Below, piece by piece: positions 52,701 to 59,699 of a DNA stretch of 64,000 bases (the first letter of the stretch is position 1; the number at the start of each line of letters is the position of its first letter). Position numbers and translations under genes: made by a program. This DNA comes from Pomphorhynchus laevis (lineage: Eukaryota > Acanthocephala > Palaeacanthocephala > Echinorhynchida > Pomphorhynchidae): assembly GCA_012934845.2 (NCBI GenBank), contig WNNJ02003085.1, forward strand, positions 1 to 64,000, given 5' to 3'. The notes under the pieces are model-generated. The model did no database searches and was not told the DNA's origin. It saw only the letters and a list, made by a program, of their open reading frames with translations.

Positions 52701-55365
52701 ATGACAGGCTGAAAAGTGCTAATATATCACTAGTTTCAAAACGATCTGGTGAGGTCAAAGTAGATAATGTGAACACGTATCGCTAATTCCAATAGTTGCT
52801 AGATTGATTGAGGGATTTTTACTAAATTTGTTAAAGCCACATTATCAAGATTTTCTTGATGATGATCAGTTTGCATATATACTAGCCGAGTCCACTATCA
52901 ATGTTTTGATTAGGATAAATGATAGTGTTCTAAGCACAGTAGACAGGAAATTGGCTGTGAGAATGATTCAACTTGATCTTACAAAAGCATGTGATAAAAT
53001 TGATTACTATTTATTGATTCACAAGTTAAGTATCACATTGCCGCTTTGGATGGTTATGCGGATGCAGGATTATCTCACAGACAGAAAACAAAGGATTATA
53101 TGCGAGCGGATTATGCCGAGTATTTACAAGGTAAAGTGTGGAATTCCGCAGGGTGGAATATCATCGCCTATTTTATTCAACATATTTGTGAATGACTTGA
53201 AACCAAAATACCGTAGAAATACTTACGTAATAGATGCGGATGCCATTGCGTTGCTTATTTCGATAGATGCTTGTCGATCAAATGGTGTATATGTGGTTAA
53301 AGATAAATTAAAACATGTTGCGTAGTAGCTGGATACAAATTGACTGATACTGAATACACGAAAAATAATATAATTAATTCCATCTATCGCACGGAAGAAT
53401 CGATTATCTAGTATACCACCAGCAAGTTATAATGGTGAACTTATTAAGTGATGTGAGGCGCTGATAATTTTAGGTATTACCTTTAATAGAACACTGACTT
53501 TGAGTCTTCAGGTTGAACAGATTGTAACTTCATGTTCCCAACGTATTTACCTGCTCCACAGACTGAGATCGTTATGTATGCCTAGCAATGATTCACGTTA
53601 TTTTTACCGAGCAACAATAAAAAGCATATTAACTTATGGATATCCGCTATTTCGCAATATGTCAAAAAAAGGATTTGGAAATGCGGAATCGAATACAGCG
53701 CAAAGCTAGCAGAATATGCGGTGTAATCTTTTTTGCATTAGATGATGTTTATGAAAGAATTTTTACATCAAATGTCTAAAGCTGTCCAGATGTCCAGGGA
53801 ATCTTCAATATATAATGTCTCCAGCAAATCAGTATTCTCATAATACAAGACATTTGGAGTTGCATATTAGGCCACATATTGGCACCCAAATTTATTACAA
53901 AAGCCTTCTTCCATTCTGCATCGGAATATTAAATGAAATTAAATAAGGGAAAATGGTCCGTTCATCCATGTCACAATAGTCAGTGTTTTTTCTTTCTTCT
54001 CATTTTTTCTTTTTCTTGTTGGTTAATTGTACGAATTTAATGTGATGACTGAATTTATATTTTATTGCTCGTCAAACATAGATGTCTGGCAAAAAATAAA
54101 GGCATCGATTAATATTTGTAGGGACAAATGCACGCCTATGCGCTCTTACAAGGCCACGTAGAAGAAAAGGAGAAGGCCACGTAGAAGAAAAGAAGAAGCT
54201 TACAAAGCTTAATCTTACGCTAGATAAATGATCAGCCCACCCCTACAGTGTGAAGAGGGCTATCTACCTTAACATGCTGCAAACAGCGCGCATGTGCACT
54301 AGCAGTAATGAAGTAGCCGAAGATAAGTGCAGGATGATTGACTTAATGTTTAAGGAAAGAGGCTACAAGGATAGTTGTCTTAGAAACATGAAAAAGAAAG
54401 GCTATAAAAGAACACAGCTACCGTCGCGTAGCTCAGCTATCCCTAAGATCCCTTTTATATGTGACGCTTTCACGACTAATTCGCAGTCGCTTTTACGAGG
54501 AACCACCACCGTGCATGAGAGCCTGTAATGCGCTGATGTAGGTAAGAAGGTTAGCTACATAGAGTAGAAACACAACGTCCGGTTTCTGAACGGCTCAAGG
54601 AACATTTAAGAGCAGCACGAAACCCTTCAGCGCCTTCTTACGCCAGCAATACATGGGCCGCGCATTATTCACAACATCCAAATGAGCAACCAAAGTGCAG
54701 CGCAAAGGTACTCTACCGAGCAGATAACGTTGTGTCGCGAAAACTAATGGAGGCAATCTTAATATCGGGTACAGATAGCGACAAGAGCCTCAACAATAAA
54801 GACGAGGCGGTGGGCTGGCTTGATTCGATGCAATGATAAATATTAATCATGTTATTAATAGTTAATGTATTTGTGACGATGTTAATATGTGTTCCATATT
54901 TCAGATGAGCCACTGGCGAAGCTGCAACGCGGCGAAAGCTTTGGCAATATATAATAACTAACTCAGCCTTTGATTTGATTAACTTTTACATTTTAACATC
55001 ATGAAGATCGATTGAAATCGATATATAAACACGAAATGTAGGCGTGGGCTCACTGCTGATTAGGTCCATCCACGCTGATTGTAGTGTACAGTGGTGCTGA
55101 TATGTAACAAACCACCACACGAGGATAATATAAAATCGACTAATGAAGGAATATATATAATCAAAATTTGCTTTTATGAATAAAACTATTCAAATAAATA
55201 GCTCAAAAGCAACAAATATTTCCAATTTTTTGTTTTACTTATACAAAATGTAGAACAACTAGAAACCTGAAGTTTAAAAATGACAAGCAATAAAAACACT
55301 TACCCACTATCACCGAGGATTATGGCCTTTAGAAGGATTCGTTTCTTTGCCGGTACTGTAGTCAT
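31524..55365 (-). CDS. rab7: Rab7-type small GTPase, four exons over 23.8 kb
   Basis: Exons 55365-55304, 45575-45449, 36517-36293 and 31730-31524 join to 621 nt (206 aa), close to the usual 207 of animal Rab7. All junctions are GT-AG and in frame. Motifs: GDSGVGKTS (18-26), switch-[10 protein letters not shown] (40-48), DTAGQER (66-72), NKSD (128-131), ETSAKE (157-162) and a terminal CNC for double prenylation. Rab7 controls late endosome to lysosome transport. [10 protein letters not shown] and the divergent tail differ from typical animal Rab7, so a paralogue or fast-evolving lineage is possible. The introns (9.7, 8.9, 4.6 kb) are filled with transposons. Confidence 0.95.
31800..33775. other. 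Rab7 intron 3, AT-rich part
   Basis: No coding motif. Contains an AT palindrome near 31840-31910. Confidence 0.4.
33952..34157 (+). mobile_element. RTE LINE 3' fragment nested in the left PLE pLTR
   Basis: An open frame reads [20 protein letters not shown], then [15 protein letters not shown] and TTTRDKR plus stop, the typical RTE ORF end. It interrupts the pLTR, whose sequence resumes at about 34158. The right pLTR lacks it. So the RTE fragment inserted after the PLE. Confidence 0.8.
34155..34193 (+). ncRNA. Hammerhead-like remnant, left pLTR
   Basis: GGCTGCTCGGATAGCC hairpin followed by GAATTATTGG. It is the degenerate partner of 36145-36180; the GAAA is GAAT here and the CTGATGA half is lost. 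Confidence 0.35.
34250..35900 (+). pseudogene. PLE reverse transcriptase, inactivated
   Basis: Broken frames in order: an N-terminal helical part ([20 protein letters not shown]), 34761-35072 with [10 protein letters not shown], 35189-35446 with YLLPKIHK and MRSIIVSYP, a FTNVPL segment near 35425, 35535-35750 with MGSSLGPA, and a shifted frame with YANDAFAVF and ISFLDVQVY. The first catalytic-box Asp is Asn, and at least four stops or shifts are present. Confidence 0.75.
36145..36180 (+). ncRNA. Hammerhead-like motif, right pLTR
   Basis: TTGATGG, a GGCTG-CTCGAA-CAGCC hairpin, then GAAA-TATT. A-T-A-T after GAA can make a loopless two-pair helix III. The catalytic strand has lost C and A residues of CTGATGA. 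A related copy at 40175-40212 has CTGATCA. Confidence 0.45.
36293..36517 (-). CDS. rab7: Rab7 exon 3, G3 and G4 boxes
   Basis: The acceptor TATCTTAG is at 36518. [20 protein letters not shown] is almost invariant in Rab7; [15 protein letters not shown] is the Rab7 signature region and LGNKSD the guanine-specificity box. The donor GTAAGT starts at 36292. A PLE pseudo-LTR ends only about 60 bp beyond this donor. Confidence 0.96.
36530..36960. other. Rab7 intron 2, no feature seen
   Basis: No motif beyond AT-rich intron sequence. Confidence 0.4.
36965..38140 (+). mobile_element. Naiad-type PLE, copy D, RT palm with intact YIDD
   Basis: 5'-truncated copy. It starts in RT at [19 protein letters not shown], followed by [11 protein letters not shown] (motif A), [15 protein letters not shown] (motif B) and, in a shifted frame near 37428-37470, [12 protein letters not shown] (motif C, both Asp retained). 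A DINIKL to [11 protein letters not shown] segment and the 3' region (37800-38110) complete it. The 3' region has the paired CTGCTATGTA/TACATAGCAG. It lies in Rab7 intron 2 on the opposite strand. Confidence 0.85.
37120..37446 (+). pseudogene. Naiad RT palm fragment, frameshifted before motif C
   Basis: 108 codons covering motifs A to B ([20 protein letters not shown], then GVPMGGN). The frame ends in KYVSIH plus stop, while the +1 frame gives [12 protein letters not shown]. One indel therefore separates motif B from C. Closest of the Naiad copies to a working palm. Confidence 0.8.
38345..38660. repeat. Rearranged inverted piece of the ~380-bp repeat
   Basis: 38350-38410 is the reverse complement of the unit's end (GCACGGATGTGCTGAGTAGA). 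It runs directly into a forward piece (GTAACATGGTGACTGAAAG, 38415-38480). 38620-38645 is again reversed (GACGACCACTTTAGAATCG). It lies just upstream of a complete + unit. Confidence 0.6.
38680..39045 (+). repeat. ~380-bp retrozyme-like repeat, one unit
   Basis: Matches the units at 23.19-23.70 kb from the AACGAGTGTAGCGACAATTC end through GGTAAAGAGCGCAAGC, GGCAACCGGAACGACC (38827 on), CTGATTAGTGTTGCC (to 38875) and GTGAATCGAAGTCCAGTC. GGCAAC and GTTGCC again pair. The CTGATGA is CTGATTA here. Confidence 0.6.
39110..39335 (-). mobile_element. PLE end, left arm of a 4-kb inverted pair
   Basis: On the minus strand CTGAAGA, A, GGC-AATCAA-GCC, then GACA (expected GAAA), GCTA, a decayed hammerhead core (about 39190-39215). 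The whole segment is the reverse complement of 43205-43346, except that the right arm lacks the ~85 bp carrying the core. Confidence 0.65.
39365..39665 (+). pseudogene. GIY-YIG endonuclease relic of a canonical PLE
   Basis: After CSCLLCPA comes [20 protein letters not shown] (YIG and the catalytic Arg region), then [14 protein letters not shown] and REQHWIEQL. This is the canonical C-terminal PLE nuclease, broken downstream. It follows a PLE end. Confidence 0.7.
40140..40215 (+). mobile_element. PLE pLTR fragment with hammerhead-like motif
   Basis: CTGATCA (40175-40181), AGC with GCT as a short helix II, then GAAATATTGGTC, retaining a GTC triplet. It resembles the pLTR ends at 34.18 and 36.17 kb and directly precedes the Jockey/I-like LINE. 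Confidence 0.45.
42324..42695 (+). pseudogene. Jockey/I-like RT palm fragment
   Basis: 123 codons: [17 protein letters not shown] is RT motif [18 protein letters not shown] motif C, and [16 protein letters not shown] motif D. The frame is the best preserved part of this LINE. There is no native start here. Confidence 0.8.
43205..43346 (+). mobile_element. PLE end, right arm of the 4-kb inverted pair
   Basis: Reverse complement of 39113-39330 (shared CACGAAGGCGGCATTGACTG when reversed). It lacks the internal ~85 bp that hold the hammerhead-like core in the left arm. Confidence 0.65.
43370..43600 (+). mobile_element. PLE end with GTCCC/GGGAC hairpin and GAAACGTT
   Basis: A (TA)n tract (43374-43395) is followed by GTCCC-AGCAA-GGGAC and GAAACGTT (about 43453-43476). 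This is the helix II plus GAAAC half of a hammerhead; the CTGATGA half has decayed. Confidence 0.45.
43600..43990 (-). repeat. Diverged minus-strand copy of the ~380-bp retrozyme-like family
   Basis: On the minus strand GGATGATCCGGAAAGCA, AAGAGGTAATGCCC, GAGATGCCTTTTAATATATC and then GGCAGCC align in order with the 23.2- and 38.7-kb units. CGTCTAGGAGTGATAAGG and GTAATCGAACTCC follow. Identity is moderate, but the order and spacing agree. Confidence 0.55.
43796..43855 (-). ncRNA. Permuted hammerhead-like core with covarying helices
   Basis: Minus strand: GGCAGC, C, GAAACG (43855-43843); CTGATGGTAG (43841-43832, as read); CTGATGAG (43822-43815); GCTGCC (43813-43808); CTACCATCAG (43805-43796). 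GGCAGC/GCTGCC replaces GGCAAC/GTTGCC of the 23-kb units, keeping pairing, and the second helix is a perfect ten pairs. One bulged T lies in helix II. Confidence 0.5.
44141..44330. mobile_element. Palindromic PLE end dimer with two hammerhead-like cores
   Basis: An imperfect ~95-bp-arm palindrome is centred at about 44231. The right arm (+) has CTGATGA, A, GGCATTTTGTC, GAAAGCTT (44242-44268). The left arm (-) has CTGAGGA, A, GGC-ATTTT-GCC, GAAAGCTT (44219-44193). The outer arms share TTGAACA and GAAATAT stretches. It is a head-to-head pair of PLE termini. Confidence 0.7.
44344..44410 (+). repeat. SINE tail fragment
   Basis: ACCTGTGAGGATAATATCGT, as at positions 1-51 and 14158. Confidence 0.5.
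44640..44675 (+). mobile_element. Naiad 3' region fragment
   Basis: TAATTCTTATTCTGATTACA matches the Naiad 3' region at 29885-29905. A second tail fragment (AATACGTTGACTCAGTTAGC) is at 45305-45330. Confidence 0.45.
44700..45300. other. Rab7 intron 2, no feature seen
   Basis: AT-rich intron sequence without a supported motif. Confidence 0.4.
45449..45575 (-). CDS. rab7: Rab7 exon 2, rest of P-loop and switch I
   Basis: The acceptor CTTTTCTAG is at 45576. One base completes the Gly codon, then [28 protein letters not shown] and DDRVVNLQ follow. The donor GTGAGT begins at 45448, phase 0. Confidence 0.95.
45580..46300. other. Rab7 intron 1, 3' end
   Basis: AT-rich; no motif apart from the branch and acceptor region of exon 2. 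Confidence 0.4.
46300..47735 (+). mobile_element. CR1/L2-like LINE, 5'-truncated + copy
   Basis: It starts within the end of the endonuclease ([17 protein letters not shown], then [11 protein letters not shown], the SDH box). The inter-domain and RT fingers regions follow, then [19 protein letters not shown] (motif B) and [16 protein letters not shown] (motif C). Three frames are used, so there are several indels. It meets a minus-strand copy of the same family tail to tail near 47735. Confidence 0.75.
47736..49745 (-). mobile_element. CR1/L2-like LINE, minus copy with endonuclease
   Basis: On the minus strand 49727-49359 starts [17 protein letters not shown] and [14 protein letters not shown], the APE endonuclease. 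49315-48959 has [11 protein letters not shown]. 48370-48250 reads [20 protein letters not shown], matching the 56.7-kb copy. 47940-47790 reads [16 protein letters not shown], the usual C-terminal end. The RT palm is largely deleted, since 2 kb replaces nearly 3 kb. Confidence 0.75.
49746..50110. other. Likely 5' region of the minus-strand LINE
   Basis: No coding motif. Local repetition of TTTCCGTTAATTTG (near 49791 and 49819) next to CACGTTGATT/CACGTCGATG. Confidence 0.3.
50316..50405. repeat. Three exact-period 30-bp tandem repeats beside Merlin
   Basis: CAAGTTTATTATTTCCCCCC units start at 50316, 50346 and 50376. Because 30 is a multiple of three, a + frame stays open through them ([10 protein letters not shown] repeated), but no protein family is evident. 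A single copy in the same orientation lies beyond the transposase at 51395-51423. Confidence 0.9.
50484..51370 (-). pseudogene. Merlin-family transposase, one frameshift and a lost catalytic Asp
   Basis: The first frame (51370-50789) has a zinc-ribbon-like CCHC and CDNKNC (residues 32-60), a helical region and CQIDES with the first catalytic Asp (144). After KYNR the frame slips near 50902; the correct continuation is in the overlapping frame (50825-50484 and upstream of it), with [13 protein letters not shown] and [13 protein letters not shown] (third catalytic Glu). The second Asp, expected before EWKSY, is Tyr (codon at 50748-50750). Thus it is non-autonomous now, but quite young. Confidence 0.85.
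51424..51784. other. Intron 1 of Rab7, nothing assigned
   Basis: No recognised motif. Confidence 0.3.
51785..52415 (-). mobile_element. CR1/L2-like LINE 3' end
   Basis: Minus-strand frames over 52410-52021 give a decayed C-terminal end ([13 protein letters not shown]). A 3' untranslated region follows with GGGCTTTAAGCTTGCATAGG and GTACATTTGCCA, then an AAATAAAAT tail at 51785-51800. Confidence 0.55.
52380..53975 (+). mobile_element. Jockey/CR1-type LINE RT fragment
   Basis: ORF pieces: 52378-52584, 52804-53325 and 53500-53709. The middle one (173 codons) has [23 protein letters not shown] (motif A), [20 protein letters not shown] (motif B) and a motif C reading IDADAIALL in place of YADD. 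The thumb follows with [16 protein letters not shown] and ILTYGYPLF. Endonuclease absent. Inactive. Confidence 0.75.
52804..53325 (+). pseudogene. LINE RT palm, catalytic box altered
   Basis: 173 codons from [11 protein letters not shown] to KDKLKHVA. Motifs A and B are clear; motif [12 protein letters not shown] keeps one Asp pair out of register. Part of the LINE at 52380-53975. Confidence 0.75.
54115..54235 (-). mobile_element. CR1/L2-like LINE 3' tail fragment
   Basis: On the minus strand GCATAGGCGTGCATTTGTCC matches the 3' end at 51810-51835. AAGGCCACGTAGAAGAAAAG is repeated twice in tandem at 54153-54200. Confidence 0.5.
54240..54960 (+). mobile_element. Canonical PLE 3' part: RT end, GIY-YIG end and hammerhead-like motif
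   Basis: 54250-54528 reads [20 protein letters not shown] and [10 protein letters not shown], as in the RT-nuclease linker of Poseidon-like PLEs. 54580-54835, partly frameshifted, reads [25 protein letters not shown]-type (here [14 protein letters not shown]), [19 protein letters not shown] and a stop, the end of the nuclease. Eighty bases later comes a hammerhead-like motif. This shows directly where the motif sits relative to a PLE ORF. Confidence 0.75.
54908..54944 (+). ncRNA. Hammerhead-like motif at a PLE 3' end
   Basis: GCCA, CTGGCGA, A, GCTG-CAACG-CGGC, GAAA, GCTT, TGGC. Helix I (GCCA/TGGC), helix II and the loopless A-G-C-T helix III are all present, the same architecture as 22798-22834. 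CTGANGA has one substitution (A to G), likely inactivating. Confidence 0.55.
54985..55145 (+). mobile_element. SINE fragment with compensated hairpin
   Basis: AACACGAAATGTAGGCGTGG, CTGATTAGGTCC and CCACGCTGATTG align with 14070-14125. The helix GTCTGGGT/ACCCAGAC of the 14-kb copy is GCGTGG/CCACGC here, two pairs changed on both sides. The tail ends CGAGGATAATAT. Confidence 0.5.
55304..55365 (-). CDS. rab7: Rab7 exon 1, start to P-loop
   Basis: ATG at 55365 followed by [20 protein letters not shown]; the donor GTAAGT begins at 55303 after two bases of the next Gly codon (phase 2). An AG lies a few bases before the ATG after a pyrimidine/AT stretch (TTTTATACAG, TATAG), so a 5' untranslated intron or a trans-splice site is possible. 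Confidence 0.93.
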
Positions 55366-55990
55366 CACCTATACTGTATAAAATAAAGGGAGTGGCTTTA
55401 TGGTAACTAGCGATTTTTAAATTTTCTATAAAAACTAATGAAAAATATTAGCTATCATTTGTATATTTTTTACAACAAGTGAGCTCAAATGTAAATGTAG
55501 GTCGATCAAAATGAAAAAGGAACATTTATCGGGTCATACTATGACGTTCATAATGTAATAATGACAAGTAAAATTATAAATACAAAACGAAATGAGATAT
55601 ACATCAAGTATAAAATTAACCTCAACGACGTGCTTGGGTTGGTGGATTAAAAATATAATTACACAAATAATATGTTAAATGGCAATAATATGTATATATG
55701 GTTCAGGCAAATCATTCATTGAAATTCATTTGAAATTTGAACAAATCGTTCATTTCTTAACCGGAAAATAATATTTCCATACGATATAATAATTAATCAT
55801 TACACAAAGTTGTAGAAATTAATGCTTAGAAAATAACTTAATGTCTTGCCGCAGCATATATGACCGCATTTATGGTACCTTAAGTTATAATACTATTGAC
55901 GAATACTTTGTTTGAAAGTTATGCATGCATCGTTTAGTAAATATGTAACATTCTACGGATTCGACGATAGTCCACTATTACAGTTCATTA
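55366..55990. promoter_or_regulatory. Upstream region of the Rab7-type gene
   Basis: AT-rich, no transposon motif. Position makes it the likely promoter or 5' leader (possibly with a leader intron ending at the AG near 55370). No specific element recognised. Confidence 0.3.
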
Positions 55991-55994
55991 TCGC

Positions 55995-57470
55995 ATGCTA
56001 AACGACATCACTAGATATCAGCAAGCCAGTTTATCAACGTTTATCTCTCTTCATTCGATCTGTACCCTCCTTTCGAATCCGCTTTTCGCTCTAATCACTC
56101 CACAGAAATCGCCTGGATGAAAGTTTACAACGGCCTACTCATTTCTCTTGGCAAGGCTCCATATAGTGCTTTCATCTCCCTCAACCTATTCTCCGTCTTC
56201 GACATCGTCAATCACTCCATCCTCCTTTCTTGTCTTTGTTATGATTACGGCTTTTCTTACTCCTCCGTAGCATGACTTATCTCATATCTATCGAACCGTT
56301 CTATTCAAGTCTGTTCAAATTCATCATCGGCTCCTCACATCCCTATTTTCTGCAAGGGTCCCACAAGGTTCAATACTAGGATCGCCTGCTTTTCTTTCTT
56401 CTACTTGGCGATTTCTCTCCGTTTATAAAACCTTACTCCTTTAACGTCATGCAATACGCCGATGACATACTCATATATGCTCATACACCCACCCATCACA
56501 TACTCGATATCGCAATTTCTGCCTCCAACTGTATTTCTTCAATCTACAAACGTATCTCACATTTTCGTCTTGTTCTTAACCCAGACAAGTCCAAAATAAT
56601 ATGGATCCTCCCCGTGCCATAACATATCTTCTACCACTGTATCTTTTACCTCACCAGTCATCCCCATACTCCACAATCTCACTTTCTTAGGATTACATTT
56701 CGATGATCACCTTTCCCTTAAACCCTTCGTCTATGACAAGGTCCGCTCGTCTAACTTAATTCTCCGTGACATACGCCGTATCCGCCTCCTTATCGACTTC
56801 CGTTGCTGTATGTCTCTTCTTTCATCGCTTCTTTTTCCTAAAATCGATTTCTGCCTCAGCCTTCTCGCCAATTCTCCAAAATATATCATCCTACCCCTAC
56901 AACGCATAATTAACTCTGCAGTTCGAATGCTCCTACGTCTCCGTCGCTTTGACAACACATCCACATATCTTGATCAACTCTCTTGACTCACCATCCACAT
57001 CCGCATACAACTCCTCCTGGATCTCATAACTTTTCGTCTCATCGCTGTCGGCTTCCCCATCGTTCGTCAACCTCCCTTTCTTAGACGACACTCACCCCAC
57101 CTTTCTATCACTGCGTTCCCGTAATTCCATCTTACTCTACGTTCCCAATTATTCTAAAAACTACGGTCTCCGATCTTTCTCCGTCGTCCGCCCACTCGCC
57201 TGGAATCAGCTCTCTGTCGACGTCCGTCGCGCTCCCTCCTTTATAACATTCAAATACCGCCTCCGTACCCATTATCGACATATGATTTAGATTTTTGTCA
57301 TTTTTGTGGTCATGTAAGCGTGCGGCGGCACGCATTTGCCAAGTAAAATAATTCTTTTTTAACGGCAATTGCACAGATTGTTGACACTATGTTTCAAGTT
57401 GATGTCCTAATACTCTAAATACAAAATCAATAAATCAGTTGAATATTATTATTATTATTATTATAACATA
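55995..57470 (+). mobile_element. CR1/L2-like LINE, + copy with 3' end
   Basis: RT motif B reads ARVPQGSILGSP (near 56350), motif [18 protein letters not shown] (56450), then LVLNPDKSKIIW. A thumb region follows with LGLHFDDHLSLKPFVYDKVR, SPKYIILPLQRIINSAVRML and WNQLSVDVR-type C-terminus (57205). The 3' region has GCACGCATTTGCC and ends in (ATT)n at 57448-57465. Several frameshifts. Same family as 46.3 and 47.7-49.7 kb. Confidence 0.75.
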
Positions 57471-57712
57471 CAAGACAAAGCCTATATGGCTGTTCAGTCT
57501 GCTCACGAAAAAATAAAACAAAACAAAACAAAAAAATAAAACAAAAAATTAAACAAAATGTGGATGTGGTCGAAGCGACGGACACTTCGCTTCGACGTCT
57601 CTGTCGAAATGAGAGACATGATGTAAATGATACATCTTAGCATTCACTAAATCATAGTTATCTGCAATTATTGAGGACTCTTAAGTGATCATATATGGTT
57701 TTTCGTTTTTGT

Positions 57713-57995
57713 TTAAAAATAGAAGCAAAAAATGGCATTACACGAAGCATCTCTTCGAATAGGATTCGGTGAAAGCAGTATCTCTTCGTTCTGTAGGGAA
57801 ATACTGTCAAGAGTGTTTTGAACTATTCTTAGTCTTTTTAAATCATCGACAAATGCCGATACTTGATTTTGTAGTAGGATAAATACATCATTCATATATA
57901 TAATTAATATTAAGGGATCTAGTACTGAACATTGTGGTACACTTGAATGGAACTATTTTGCAGCCAGAAAAATCCTCTAATACGAACTTGGAAAG
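57713..57995 (-). pseudogene. LINE RT fragment, minus strand
   Basis: VPQCSVLDPLILIIYMNDV (motif B) and SAFVDDLKRLRIV (motif C, FVDD) followed by LQNEEILLSPN. It is short and isolated, CR1-like. Confidence 0.65.
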
Positions 57996-58054
57996 ATCTC
58001 AGCAGTAAAAAAATTTGAACCCAATCAAAATTTAATTCGAAAAACGATAGTGAG

Positions 58055-58379
58055 GATGACCCTTCCTTCTCAAGACAACGGTGGGATTTTCAGTAGTTTA
58101 TCTGATGATGGAGGGACAAAACGACTCTTATTCTTTTTATTCTTTTTATTTTGTGAAGCAACTTGTAAAGAGCCTCGGCTCAATTCGTTGTCAATTAATA
58201 ATAATAATAGACTTGATAAAAGTGCCATCTGGATGATGACCCTTCCTTCTCAAGACAACGGTGGGATTTTCAATAGTTTATCTGATGATGGAGGGACAAA
58301 ACGACTCTTATTCTTTTTATTCTTTTTATTTTGTGAAGCAACTTGTAAAGAGCCTCGGCTCAATTCGTTGTCAATTAAT
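58055..58379. repeat. 145-bp sequence duplicated at a 180-bp period
   Basis: 58055-58199 and 58235-58379 differ by about one base. The 35-bp spacer contains AATAATAATAGACTTGATAA, also found at 62824-62845 upstream of the RLE LINE. Neither strand shows a known domain. The minus strand reads an open basic stretch (VASQNKKNKKNKSRF), perhaps an RLE LINE 5' part. Confidence 0.85.
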
Positions 58380-58385
58380 TTTTTT

Positions 58386-58690
58386 TAAACAGAAAAATTT
58401 GTTTTAGTAAAGCATACAATCAAGGTTACCCGCAAATGGGTCCAAAAATGTCGAGCAATAAACTGCTGAATTGGATACTGGATACAGCTACGAAGACGAG
58501 TCGGCTGGGTATTTGAATGTACTACGCATGGGAGTACCTCGTGTTGACCGTGGACTCCGGAGACAGGCCGATATTGACCGAGCAATTTCGAAGCTTATTT
58601 TTATTTTTAGTCTAATAGCTATATCACTGTAGCGTATGTGTCCTTGTTGAGCTAAAGCGGATAATAATAATGAGAGAATTTATTATACCT
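58386..58690. other. No feature assigned
   Basis: Nothing recognisable; mixed composition. Confidence 0.3.
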
Positions 58691-58758
58691 CTTTACCTTT
58701 CGGTACTGGGTAAACAAAATAAATACACCAAAAGTTTATCAATTTTATAAATTGTATT

Positions 58759-59690
58759 TCAAAATCTTCTCCTACTGTCAATATCGGATAGTGACATATT
58801 TTTCAAAATTGGGCAAGTGAAGATATGCAGGTTAGATGCGCATTCATTTTTGCAAAGAACACAAATGCACAAAGAGCACCGTGCATGTACTGGAATTCTA
58901 ATAGCGCAGAATTTATCGTGATATCCATGGACAGATGCTCTCCAGATCAGCGGTCTTTTCCTTGCACAGGGTTCTCTCCATTTAGTCTGTAAGAATGCCG
59001 GAGTAAGATAAAATTCAGAATCCAATGACGTCGTCTTTCGAAAGAACATGTTCAGGTTAGTAGTAAATGATGCAGTGTGTTCAAGATTAAATGTTGAGCA
59101 GATGTATTTAGAGCAAGGTTCTAACGATGATAGTATCGCTATAACCGATGAAGAACATTTTGGTGAGACTCCAACAATTCGCTTCACGAATCTCCATTGA
59201 CATCTGTCCAACTGCTGAAAATTGAAGGGACTTAAATCCGACCAGATAACTGGCAAAGCATATGAAACTATGGGAAGCAACATACTTCGAAAATACCGGA
59301 GGGCTCCTGAGAAAGATAAAGAACCTAAGTTTTTTGCATAAGAGGTTGCTACAACTAACTTCGAGGATTTACGATGTAGGTGTTCAGTAAATGACCATTT
59401 CGACGAAAGTAATACTCCCAAATAATTGTAACTATTGCAGAATTCTAAATCTACATTGCCTATTCTCAGCATGTCACATCGACGCAAAGGTCCACCTAAC
59501 CGAAATTTAAGGGCTTTCGATTTGTTTACATTCACCGTCAACTGATTTGAAAAACAATAGGATGACAGAGCATCTAACGCATTTTGAGCGGATAAAAGAT
59601 CTTTGGCTAATATTACTAGATCGTCGGCATAGAGGGTACAAGAGACTTCATTCGATGCATGACGAAGATGCATAGGCAAATCCATAACAA
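58759..59690 (-). mobile_element. LINE C-terminal half, RT catalytic box to zinc knuckle
   Basis: An uninterrupted frame of about 310 codons starts at CTLYADDLVILAKD. It passes NVNKSKALKFRLGG and YNYLGVLLSSKWSF and the thumb (LLPIVSYALPVIW), and ends with a CCHC knuckle (CVLCKNECASNLHIFTCP). The 5' part is cut off at (TTA)n and poly(A) joined to the RLE LINE 3' end. An APE-type LINE, possibly I/Jockey or R1-like. The open frame suggests fairly recent insertion. Confidence 0.75.
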
Positions 59691-59699
59691 TAATAATAA

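Noticed and set aside
58050-58388. 112-codon + ORF with an internal repeat as a secreted repeat protein
   Set aside because: The frame is open only because of the 180-bp-period duplication (a multiple of three). The Leu/Phe-rich part derives from TTCTTTTTATT repeats.
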